Positions 48,219 through 61,300 of a DNA stretch of 64,000 bases are shown here, piece by piece (positions within the stretch are counted from its first letter, which is position 1; each line of letters starts with the position of its first letter). Made by a program: the position numbers and the translations under genes. The DNA comes from Leptoclinus maculatus (taxonomy: Eukaryota > Chordata > Actinopteri > Perciformes > Stichaeidae). The notes below the pieces were generated by a model. The model searched no databases. It saw only the letters and a program-made list of their open reading frames with translations, and had not been told where the DNA came from. The DNA is taken from positions 1,490,729 to 1,554,728 of the forward strand of contig JAVDOI010000007.1 in assembly GCA_032191485.1 (NCBI GenBank), given 5' to 3'.

Positions 48219-51200
48219 CTATGGCAGGACAACAATCTTCTTCTCCAGCTTCTGCTCGGGGAAGATGAACCTCCTCATCACGTCACCGATCTCCTCCAGA
48301 GCCAGCTGGGCATGGAGCACGGCGACATCATCCGGGTCCGAGCGCACCACCCACTTCAGAGCTCGGTACAGGTCCGACAAAACCTCACTGAGAACCTGGA
48401 GGAGAGACGCAGCTTAGGTTGTGGAAACGGGTCTGTAGACTGGAACGGACAGTTTGTTTTCTCATCCAACCAAGTTTGGAAACTAGTTTGGTAATCACTA
48501 ATAGAATTGATCTAAAATAAGATCCAAGTTGTAACTAGAATTCCCCTCGAAGTTACTTTAAGGTGCATTGATCAAAAACCCAACGGAGCACAAAGAACCC
48601 TTTGACCAAAGAGAGAGAGCATCACGTAGCCAACAGCTCTGTAGCACATCCCATGAGAACATACCTTCATCACTTAGGACAAGAAATCAATCCCATACTA
48701 GTCGCTTCATCAATTCATTTCTTTTAATCAATCAAGAAAAAAGTTCCTGCTCCTTCAATATAACGTCCAATATTATGATGATGAGATATCTTTGTGAACA
48801 GAACGGAGAAAACTAAATGACGTCACCTCAATAGTACGACATGTTCCTCATTAGTCAAGAGGACAGTTAACGGATCTACTGACGAAGGAAACTATCTTTC
48901 CTTTATTCTTAATACTATCTTTTCATACTATTTATGGACAATATTTTTACATTCAGTAATTATTTACATTAACATTTGCGCAATACTGGATAAACTTTGT
49001 GTACTTTTACACACAATCCTCTTTCTTTAGTGCTCCATCTTAATCAAGTCATCCCCTCTCGTCTTACATCTTATTGTCATTTAACTTATTCAATCTTTTA
49101 TTTTCATATTTGCGACTATCGCTGAGCTGATCCGTTCCCTCAAACACGTTCCACTGAACCGCTGACCTGTGAGAACCGACAGATGACCATCTTAGAACCA
49201 TCGGTCGGCCCGCACACGCGTGTGTGTCGTACGGAACGTGCGTGCGTGTGTGGAACACGTGTGTGTCGTGTGTGTGTGTGCGCGTGTCGTACGAAACGTG
49301 CGCATGCGTGTGTAACGTGCACGTGCGTGTGTAACGTGCACGTGCGTGTGTAACGTGCACGTGTCGTACGGAACGTGCACGTGTCGTGTGTTACGTGCGT
49401 GTCGTGCGTAGCGCACGTGTCGTGCGGAACGCGTGGAACGCCCGTGCGTGGTGTAGAACGCTTGGAACGCCCGTGCGTGGTGTGGAACGCGTGGAACGCC
49501 CGTGCGTGGTGTAGAACGCGTGGAACGCCCGTGCGTGGTGTGGAACGCGTGGAACGCCCGTGCGTGGTGTGGAACGCGTGGAACGCCCGTGCGTGGTGTA
49601 GAACGCGTGGAACGCCCGTGCGTGGTGTGGAACGCGTGGAACGCCCGTGCGTGGTGTAGAACGCGTGGAACGCCCGTGCGTGGTGTGGAACGCGTGGAAC
49701 GCCCGTGCGTGGTGTGGAACGCGTGGAACGCCCGTGCGTGGTGTGGAACGCCCGTGCGTGGTGTGGAACGAGTGGAACGCCCGTGCGTGGTGTGGAACGC
49801 GTGGAACGCCCGTGCGTGGTGTGGAACGCGTGGAACGCCCGTGCGTGGTGTGGAACACGTGGAACGCCCGTGCGTGGTGTGGAACGCCCGTGCGTGGTGT
49901 GGAACGCCCGTGCGTGGTGTGGAACGCCCGTGCGTGGTGTGGAACGCGTGGAACGCCCGTGCGTGGTGTGGAACGCGTGGAACGCCCGTGCGTGGTGTGG
50001 AACGCGTGGAACGCCCGTGCGTGGTGTGGAACGCGTGGAACGCCCGTGCGTGGTGTGGAACGCGTGGAACGCCCGTGCGTGGTGTGGAACGCCCGTGCGT
50101 GGTGTGGAACGCGTGGAACGCCCGTGCGTGGTGTAGAACGCGTGGAACGCCCGTGCGTGGTGTGGAACGCGTGGAACGCCCGTGCGTGGTGTGGAACGCG
50201 TGGAACGCCCGTGCGTGGTGTGGAACGCCCGTGCGTGGTGTGGAACGAGTGGAACGCCCGTGCGTGGCGTGGAACGCCCGTGCGTGGTGTGGAACGCGTG
50301 GAACGCCCGTGCGTGGTGTGGAACGCGTGGAACGCCCGTGCGTGGTGTGGAACGCCCGTGCGTGGTGTGGAACGCGTGGAACGCCCGTGCGTGGTGTGGA
50401 ACGCGTGGAACGCCCGTGCGTGGTGTGGAACGCGTGGAACGCCCGTGCGTGGTGTGGAACGCGTGGAACGCCCGTGCGTGGTGTGGAACGCGTGGAACGC
50501 CCGTGCGTGGTGTGGAACGCGTGGAACGCCTGTGCGTGGTGTGGAACGCGTGGAACGCCCGTGCGTGGTGTGGAACGCGTGGAACGCCCGTGCGTGGTGT
50601 GGAACGCGTGGAACGCCCGTGCGTGGTGTGGAACGCCCGTGCGTGGTGTGGAACGCGTGGAACGCCCGTGCGTGGTGTGGAACGCGTGGAACGCCCGTGC
50701 GTGGTGTGGAACGAGTGGAACGCCCGTGCGTGGTGTGGAACGCGTGGAACGCCCGTGCGTGGTGTGGAACGCGTGGAACGCCCGTGCGTGGTGTGGAACG
50801 CGTGGAACGCCCGTGCGTGGTGTGGAACGCCCGTGCGTGGTGTGGAACGCCCGTGCGTGGTGTGGAACGCGTGGAACGCCCGTGCGTGGTGTGGAACGCG
50901 TGGAACGCCCGTGCGTGGTGTGGAACGCGTGGAACGCCCGTGCGTGGTGTGGAACGCGTGGAACGCCCGTGCGTGGTGTGGAACGCGTGGAACGCCCGTG
51001 CGTGGTGTGGAACGCGTGGAACGCCCGTGCGTGGTGTGGAACGCGTGGAACGCCCGTGCGTGGTGTGGAACTGAAACAGACCTTTTCCAGAGCTCTATTG
51101 ACCCAAAAGGCTCCTCGGTCCACAGGGAGAGTCGTCACTCTGCTAGATGGCCTGTGGTCTAACAGTGGAGCTCATGTCCCTCTCATCCGTTCTCATTGCG

Positions 51201-52174
51201 CTCTATCATTAGCCATGTACAGCTGCTGCCCTTCCATAATGACAGGACCTGGCCTGGGAACAGCAGCTGGACAGCTGACTGTAGTGATGGCAGTGGCTCA
51301 AGAGCCTCGTCACACTGGAGAGCGCAGCCAGCAGCTCACATAGCTGTGTTTTCACTGGGCGACCACAGGAGGAAGAATTCAGTGATGTTCTGTTCTCACT
51401 GCTAGGTTTGATAGGACACTGGGTCTAAAGACGAGAGCCTGTATTCATTAGGTGTCGTTCCTATTAAAACACTGATGATTGTGCTCTGAACACACCAACA
51501 GAGCTCCAGCCATGTTGTACCCTCAAACCTGCACAGGGACCAGTGATCCTGCCTCGCTGCTTCCATTTTAGGAGGTTGAAGAACTGTGATGCGATTAGCC
51601 AGGACCCTGCGGTGGACTATCTAAGAACAACACTTCAGCAGTAACCACACACTGACCCGTAGGAGGAATGTGAAACAGTGAGAAAGAGGCTCAAACATGG
51701 TGTTTGGAGGGAGCCTCCTTCCTGTGCTTGGTGAGAAGCTAACATTTGGGCCATTACCCCAGTGATGACCACAGGGAAACTGGGACTAGATTACAGGACC
51801 CGTCAGAGCTCTGGAACAGCCCCTCACTCCCAGGAACACACCACAGTATCGAGCAGGAGTGCCCTGTTTCTGAATACAATGACAACATCTATACATCTCC
51901 AATCTCCCATTCAGCCCTAGTTACTGAGCAAAGGTCAGTGTGTTTAATAGCAGGGTATAGAACAATGGCAGTTAATCAGCTGTTTCTAATATAGGTTTAG
52001 TATTTGCTCGATTAATACTAAAGTTAAAGGCTCTTTGGTCCTCCTACTTCAGTGTTTTCTGTTTTCTTTTACCAAATACAGGACATATAAAGCCTGTCAA
52101 GTGTATCTATTATGTATGTCTGTTTGTGGTTAAATGGGTAGCGAACAAGAGTGTATCATGCATACTCAGTTGTG

Positions 52175-52223
<49 letters not shown>

Positions 52224-52337
52224 CTGGGTGGTTTTGTCGCCGAGGCCTCGCAGCAGCAGGGTGATAACATGGACAGCAGCTCTCCTCACCTCGGCCTCCT
52301 TCTCTGTCTTTATCAGAGCAGTCAGACAGGAGCTGAG

Positions 52338-52373
<36 letters not shown>

Positions 52374-55300
52374 CAGTTGGTGATCATGTCTGACTGGGAT
52401 AAACAGCACAATCTGGAGCGGTGCTGTTTGACGTGGCACGTTTGTCACAAAGACTCCCAATCAGCTGAAAGCCTCCACCGCCGAGGTCAGAACACAGCAA
52501 ACTGGATCGATTGATGTATCGGACAGACATCCAAACCAACATGGGACGCACACGGTAGAAGGTGGGCAGGTCTCTTACAGCTGACAGTGCTGCTTATTAA
52601 TGGCAGCAGGCTTCAGTGAACACACACACGGCAGCAGCGTTATTTCAGCGTCTGACCACTGCAGCGGCTGGAATGCACGTGTGTAAATGTGGACTGAATG
52701 TCCGTCAACTCAGACCTGGTTCAAGTGAGTGGGCATGTATGTGTGTAGACCACGGCTCCACTGAAGCACAGGCTCACTGTAGTCAGTCACTTTGACCTCG
52801 AGAGCTCAGAGGGGATGCAACACGTTTAGGAAGTAGATCCTCCACTGTTATTTCTATTCTGGGCAACGATTACAAATGAATCTCATTGTTATGGCAACGT
52901 TCAATAATGAGTTCAAAAGTAGTGTATTGCACACTTTTATTTTAAAGTACTGCTATATGAACAAAAGGACAATAACATTTGGTTTGTAAACACTTTAAAC
53001 ACATCAGGTTCTTTTTAACAGCAGTATTCCCTTTACACAGTAGAGTTCTATCTGTGTTGTTATATCTGTAATGTGTGTCTTCATGACAGTCAGAGCATGT
53101 GAATGCAGCTCTACTGTTCATCAATATAATGCTGTAACTCAGAGATGATGGTTACCCAGCGATCAAAGAATAAAGACACTTTACGCACAATTTAGGTGTA
53201 CCGTATTTTCCGCACTATAGGGCGCACTGGATTATAAGGCGCACTGTCAATGAATGGTCTATTTTCAATCTTTTTTCATATATAAAGCGCACCAGACTAT
53301 AAGGCGCGGGCGCTCTGAAGAAATCTGTAGATTCTCCACTTCCGTGTCCGTATTCTCACGAGATAGTACGAGACTCACACAGCGAGATGTGATGCATATG
53401 ACGAGCTTATGACGATCTGGGGGACGGACTGTTTACATCGTGTAGTGTAGCTTGTTAGCTCGTTAGTTAGCACGTCTGCTAACGGCAGCGTTCTGAGACA
53501 GCTGTAGCTTTATGATTACAGACATGTAAACACACAGAATAAATAATGGCCATCAGTGAGAAACTGAGTTGTGTTGTGAGAACAAGTGAACAGCTGGGCA
53601 GGTGTCTTGAGAGATAGAGGCAGATTACCCCTAGCTTGTTAGCTCGTTAGTTAGCACGTCTGCTAACGGCAGCGTTCTGAGACAGCTGTAGCTTTATGAT
53701 TACAGACATGTAAACACACAGTTAGTGGAGTCTGCGTGACTCACACAGCGAGCTATGATACTTATGCATGCTTATGCTTACACCTCGTCCAGAACTACCG
53801 GTGAGACTCCTGACTACGGTAGCCGTAATGCTGCAAGCGGTGCGGCTTTGTAGTTTACCAAAGTCGTACTAAAACATTTTGACAGAGCGCCGTGTACCAC
53901 ACAAAATCACTTCGAGGTCAGTAAACACAACCAGAATTAATCCATATATAAAGCGCTCCGGATTATAAGGCGCACTGTCGTTTTTTGAGAAAATTAAAGG
54001 CTTTTAAGTGCGCCTTATAGTGCGGAAAATACGGTATTTTCCCTTTAACTCACGAGATGCAGGTAGCATGTTTTATACTTAATGTGAATATAATTCATAC
54101 TTTGTTGGCATCTTATTCTGAAAACCGGATGTTCGTCTGAAGAAACCGGATGTTGTCTCACGTTAATCTTTCCGCTAACTTTCTTAACTCATTCTTGAGG
54201 CTCATACGTGACGTCATTCGTTGATCCTAAAGGTGCGTTCACACCAAACGCGACGTGAACGCACCTTGACAACGTTCCTCAGACCGACATCTTCCACAAC
54301 ACTAACCGGCTGCAGTTTGTCTCCACTTCTCTGTAGCATCTGTTAGCTTGTCTTTAGTTTATCTCTACTTCTCTGTAGCATCTGTTAGCTTGTCTTTAGT
54401 TTATCTCCACTTCTCTGTAGCATCTGTTAGCTTGTCTTTAGTTTATCTCTACTTCTCTGTAGCATCTGTTAGCTTGTCTTTAGTTTATCTCTACTTCTCT
54501 GTAGCATCTGTTAGCTTGTCTTTAGTTTATCTCTACTTCTCTGTAGCATCTGTTAGCTTGTCTTTAGTTTATCTCTACTTCTCTGTAGCATCTGTTAGCT
54601 TGTCTTTAGTTTATCTCTACTTCTCTGTAGCATCTGTTAGCTTGTCTTTAGTTTATCTCTACTTCTCTGTAGCATCTGTTAGCTTGTCTTTAGTTTATCT
54701 CTACTTCTCTGTAGCATCTGTTAGCTTGTCTTTAGTTTATCTCTACTTCTCTGTAGCATCTGTTAGCTTGTCTTTAGTTTCTCTACTTCTCTGTAGCATC
54801 TGTTAGCTTGTCTTTAGTTTATCTCTACTTCTCTGTAGCATCTGTTAGCTTGTCTTTAGTTTATCTCTACTTCTCTGTAGCATCTGTTAGCTTGTCTTTA
54901 GTTTATCTCTACTTCTCTGTAGCATCTGTTAGCTTGTCTTTAGTTTATCTCTACTTCTCTGTAGCATCTGTTAGCTTGTCTTTAGTTTATCTCTACTTCT
55001 CTGTAGCATCTGTTAGCTTGTCTTTAGTTTATCTCTACTTCTCCCACACGCTGCATCAACGTAGTCTGAAGACTTCCTCCACCGCTGACAGTGAGCAACG
55101 CACTTTCAAAATAATAATTAAAAATAAATAAACTGCGTTAACGCACGATAAAATAATTGTCGGCGTTAATGAAAGAATGCGTTAACGCGATAATAACGCG
55201 TTAAGTTGCCCAGCACTAGTTATTTCTTATCTAAATACACCATAGAGTGCATTATTGCATTCATACTATGGTAACTTAAAATCAATACAGGCAAACAAAA

Positions 55301-58300
55301 CATCTTCCATCCAGCATTGTTTTTAACTATTTTGTTCATTTTACGGAGTATCTTGGATTAAAGAGAGCTTCACCATTCATGTGTAAAGCTCATGAACTGT
55401 TGTTATGGTTATTCACTGTCTGGGCTTCCACGTGCACTGGTTTAGCGATGGACCTGTATTTGACGTGTCCTGGTGTATGATGTATGATTTTGATGGTAAC
55501 GTATTTTCCACAATGTCCTGCAGCTATTTTTTTTTACTCGGGGTGTAAGAAAATATTGATACACTTGAGTATCTTATATCATGTTTTGTGATATTGTATC
55601 GATTATCAAACACGTTATCTATTTTCAACTAACATGCAAAGATCGACAGTGCAGATGCAGACAGTGGCTCAGATCGATGATGCAGGATGCTACAGGGACT
55701 GTGATGAATGAAAATCACACTGATCTGATATGCATACAAGTAGTTTTGCTGTATGTTTTCATGAACCAGTCAAGTTGCAGTCTACATCCATGTCTGTCCA
55801 AAATGACTTCTTCATTTTATCCCATTAGACATCGGTGTGAAATTGTCATATTTAGCATATCAATTCTTGAGTTATGGCCAAATATGTGTCTCATGTGAGG
55901 TCACAGCAACGTCTGACCAACAACATCTAATAATGTCACCCTCGAGTCCAGGTGGTAATTTGTGCCAAATATGAAGAAATGCCCTCCAGGCATTCTTGAG
56001 GTACTGCGTTTACATGAATGGAGGGTCGACCCATAACACGGTGCCTCAGGGAAGAGGCAATACATGGTCCACCGCATCAGAACCCGTATGGCAAGGCCAA
56101 TACACAGCCCTACTCTTTACTGTGTACTGCTGGAAAGACCCAGTTCCTCCAAGAGGTGTTAATGTCAGTGTGCTCCCTCTCACCTCTTGGGCCAGCGTTC
56201 CCAGAGTATAGTCCAGTCTCTGACAGAGCTCCCCCAGGTTGGACAGACTGCTGGCCCGGACACTCTGGTCCGGGTCCCTGGTTCCCCGCAGGAAGACGAC
56301 GATCAGAGGACGGCCGAGGTGGGCCGCCAGTTCCCCTTGAGAAGGAGAAGAATGGACAGGTTAGTTCCCCAATGGTAAAGATGCATTCCCAGTAATAATA
56401 TAGAGACATTATTGATAAGGTTGAATAAAGAGGTAACATCTCTGGCTCTCTGGCTGACAGCAGCCTGCATCTTCTATGGAAACTACATCAATATTAGAAA
56501 AATAAACTTCTATCATGTTACATAGAAAACAGACCTTTTAAACACAATGATCATTAAATGTAACAGTAAGTATTGTCAGGCCTCGAGTCTTTAATACCAA
56601 AATAGCATATGCGATATTAAAACTTTGAAGAAGAAAGAAACTATTACGAGGGATTTTTGTGTTGATTTTAACGCTCCCTGTGAACACAAATGTAGTGTTT
56701 CTGAGCAAGTCTCAGAAAACCTCATTTTACTGCAGCAGAGTCCGATAGTCTGCCCCGCGCAGACCTGGTTCTGGTTCTCCCGTGCCTCCCTTCCCTCCAG
56801 CGGGCCCAGCAATATGGCCCTAATGAGGCCGAATGAAGATCACTTGCCAGAAGATCATTTAAGAAGATCTTCTCATTAAAGTGTTTAAAATTCCATCTAA
56901 TCACCATACGTGGACGTAGTTTTCTTTCATCCTGGTACACAAGCCGTTGGGGTTAGTTCGATCCCCGGTTTTGTCCATGTCCTTGGGCAAGACACTTAAC
57001 CATAAATTGCCCTGGGTGTGAATGTGAGTTAGTCCTGATGGGCAGGTGGCACCTTGCATGGTAGCCCCTCCATCAGTGTATGAATGATGACAGGTAGTGT
57101 TAAAGCGCTTTGAGTGGTCAGAAGACTAGAGAAGAACTATACAAGTACAGTCCATTTACTATTTACAATGATCACTAAAACCTAGAAGTAGGCCTCTTAA
57201 CTGTGATCAGGTTCCTGGAACATGCACCAGATAGATGTCCTAGGGCATCTCTAAGTTATTTTCACAGGGATGTTGAAAATGTCTGTGAACATAGTTAAAT
57301 GCGGAAGTAAGCAAGTAGGGACGGGGACCCATGGAACATCAGTCTATGCCTGACCGGTCATTTCCAGTCACAAAAGTTCCTTTGGAGAGGCACCTGAAAG
57401 AAGCTCCAGCTTTGTTCAGGTGGACACCGCCTGAGCCATGAAGTTCTGTTTGTTCCCAGAAGACATTACAATACAGTCAAGGGCCAGGAATTCAAGCTGC
57501 ACCGCCCCATTCTACGGCCAAATATGGGAATAGGTCTGGAAATGTGGATTCTACTTTATTGAATGACTTGAGTGTAAGAAAAAAAACAGTACAGACCTTT
57601 TCATTGCCAACACAAATGATAATGCTGTCAACTTCTTGATGAGATTTTATTATGCGTGGAATTTTGTCTACAAAGCACTTTGACCCTGGGGAAACTTTCA
57701 GGTTTCCAATGGTCCGTCTGCTTATTGGTGTTGTTGGGGGCTTACGGGGACGTTGTGGCGACCAGCTGCAGCTGCCCGGTGAGCCAGCCGGCCACTCTCC
57801 CTGACTTTGTGAAGGAGATGCGACCCCCGGAGCTGGACCGTGCTTGGAGCACTTTGATCCTGACTGAAATATCTCCACGTCTATAGGATGGGTTGCCATG
57901 ACATTTTGAAAAAACATCCATGGTCCCCAAAGGTTGGAGCTTACTGACTTAGATGATCCCCGACTTAACCTTTGACCAGTACTGACTACCAGTAGGTTGA
58001 AAGTTGTGGTTTTAAGTAACATATTTCAACAACTAATGAATAAATTGCAATTAAATTTGGGTAAGGGTTAGTATGAACCAGTGGTGGGCCGTGCATTGTA
58101 TACCTGGGCCTTCACTGCTGTCCTGCAGCTGAAACACAGCTACGGTCATTATTGGTTTCGTGTAAAAATGAAGCTCAACATCTATAAATACACTAACTGC
58201 AGAGTGCAGATATGTGAATACGCTGAGACTGCGTCTCCTCTCTGCTCTGACTGCAGCTGGGACTGCTGTGAGAGTAACCTGTGAGTGCTTTGGAGAGGCT

Positions 58301-61300
58301 CACGGCAGCACCCGCTGCTCGTTCACGACAGTGCAGAAGAGTACGCGCTTTCACGTCAGAGTCAACACCAGAAAAGTCTCCAACAACACCAGAAAAAGTC
58401 GCTAGATTTGTCGCTAGTAGCTTTTGACAAAAAAAGTCGCCAAGACGTAGTGCTGGGCGGTATACCGGTTTTAATTTCCCGTATGATATGAATTCTTCAC
58501 ACACCGTCATACCGGTGCAAAGCCAAAACAACTGCTGTCCGTCTTCAACAGGAAGCTAAATATATTGTTCGCCGCTATGAGAGCTACGGTCAGAGCTAGA
58601 TGTCTTAAGTGAGAGGGACCCCTAGTCATGGTTATAACAACAAGTAATAACCCACCACTAACGCTCTTTAACAGGGCAAAACACCACGACACAACAGTCT
58701 GTGACACATAAACAATTTGTAACACTAATAATTGTACATTTATACAATGTCACCGCTAAACTGCATGCTGGGTACAGCTCACTCGCTAACCTGCTAGCAC
58801 AACAGTCTAACAGCGAGAGGCTCCGTCGCTCCAGGAACGTTACATTAAAGAACAGAACAGAGCGATGCAGGATGAACAAAGACAGACCGGAGATGCACCG
58901 ATAGAGTTTGACACATATGCAACGCTGATTACCGTAATATGTGTGGTATTTGTTATAAATGTACGTTGGTACATAGAGGGTGATAAGAAGCTGTGCATGG
59001 AGGGTCTTAGGACCCAGGGGAATGTAGGTGAAGAGACAGAAGAGACGCCACACAAACAGCTGTTCACCGCTGTCACGATCCTGCAGACCAGTGATTCTCA
59101 ACTGGTGGTTCGTCCCGGACCCGTTTTCAGTGGGTCGGGGTCTTTGCTTTATGCAGCGGAGTTATTCACGCTCCTTTCCAGCATTTACGGCACTTGTTCA
59201 GCGGTGCAGGAAAAACACCGACCAATGCGTTGTAAATCACGTCACGTGATGCAGTTTAGCCAATCAAATAAGGGTATTCTGATACGTTTCCTGACTCCAG
59301 TGAGATGTACCCACACCGTGACACGGGGGAGAGACAAGGAAAGACATCACAGAGCAGAGCTCTGATAATGTTAGATGTGAGAGTCAAATAACTGTATGAT
59401 CTCTTCAAAGAATCAAATTGCTATAAAGACCACAGTCCTCTTAACCTATACACTAAAAACACTGTTAAAAATGTCTGCTTAATAAGTAAATGCGCGATAA
59501 ACTATGCATTAATGCGAGAAAAAAAATACCGTGATATACTGTGAAACCGCCAGAATCGTGCAAAATACCGTGATACACTTTTTTGGTCATTCTGCCCAGC
59601 ACTAGCAAGAGGGTTTGGAAAGTCGCCAGATTTAGCGAGAAAGTCGCCAAGTTGGCAACACTGGCACCGGCTAAATGTGTCCCCAGAGCAACATAGGACG
59701 TAACAATGGTTCCTATCACATATAAAACCAAACAAAAATCCATCTTCATAAAAACAAGTTGTACAAATAATAATATATAAACAAGCATATTAAAGCTACT
59801 GCAGATGTAAAAACAAATGCATTTAACTTACCAGAGCTGCTGTTCACTATTTAAAGACAAAGTCCATCCTCCTTTCTTTGTTGACAAAGAGTTTAATCTC
59901 ACGGTTAAATGCCAACTCACAAATCTTTTTCTCCTCCTCCTTCAGCCATTGAGTGTTAAAAAAAACAAAGCTAGGTAAAAAAAATAAAAATCTAGCTCTA
60001 AGCTTTAAGCTCTACTTAAAACAAGCTGCACTGGAAGCAGAGCAACTGAGGAAGACAGTAGCTGTGCAATGAGGAAATAAGATAATGGGAACAATATTTT
60101 TATAAATTATAATACATGTAGTGTATTTAAGAAACATTATTAAATTATAAAATAGATATAACTTTGTGATTCTGTTTAGGCCAGCAGAGAAGGCTTTGAA
60201 GGCCCTGACGGCCCACCACTGGTATGAATTGGTTTATGACTAAACTGATTAATTGGTTTGCCAATATAATGTCATTTTTGCATTTAGTGCTACGTAGCAA
60301 ATGTGAGCATGCTCAAGCTAAACAATGATGGTTAACATGATAAACACACCTGCTTGGCATCAGCATGTTAGCTCAAAACACTGCTGTGCCTTAACACAGC
60401 CCCACCAAAGCGCTAGCATAGTGGTGAACCTTTTCCCATAGTTGGGACTTGTTTCCTGCACATCACCACCAGTATTTCAGACCAGCTGCCCCACCCCCGA
60501 TATAATACACTGCAGGAAACCATGCATAAATTCAAGTGTGATCCAACCATTTAAATTGACATCTTGACACAAGACTGATATTGTTTACAGAATGTAGTCG
60601 TACTCAGTTTAACAAGCTGTGTGTGTGTATGGTGACACTGTTACACAGGCAGACATACAAAGAACAGAGCCGAACACAACTGCTCCTGCCAGGCAGCAGG
60701 GAGGACAGCCAGAGGCCTCCAACGAGAGAAAACAGCTGACTGGCTAGTAGTAGTAAGACCCGCTTCACCATGTGTGTGTTTGTACGTTTGCTTGAACCAG
60801 AAATGCCAACAAGCGCACACGGGCGCGCACACACACACACACTTTATGTCTCATCATTGGTGCAGTTCTTCTGTTTGACAACATTTTCTGCCCCTCACTG
60901 CACACTATGGGCTTTCACAGGACTCTACAAGGGCTTCTCTACCACTCTACCAGGCGAGTCAATTAAGAAAAGCTTCTCATTTACAAATGACAGTCTGGCA
61001 AAAGGCAAATCTTGGCGACTCGGAGGGGGTTCTAGACAAACACAGAGGCTCTCTGGATGTCTGTGCAGCAAAGTGATGGTCTATCCAATCTCTCAGCCAG
61101 GATATAAACCCCCCGATTGTCTCAGGGAAGTGGTACGATGGCAATCTGGCAGATAAAACCAGAGCTGGGGAATAAAATACAAAACAGGGTTTTCAATCAG
61201 GGAAAGGTTCTGATACACAAGGTCCCTTCTGAGCAGAAATCTGCATGGGAAACAAGTCTGCACTGTGGCTTTTGTAGTGTGGTGGTTCTATGCTGATAGC

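Noticed and set aside
49192..51343. Frames of 648 (minus) and 613 (plus) codons over the same DNA
   Set aside because: Both are produced by a stop-free 29/20-bp array in a TANGO6 intron. Overlapping long frames on both strands with the same periodicity are a repeat artefact.
54348..55131. Two adjacent plus-strand frames with a 14-residue hydrophobic repeat resembling a membrane protein
   Set aside because: 42-bp minisatellite in a TANGO6 intron; the hydrophobicity comes from its pyrimidine-rich unit.
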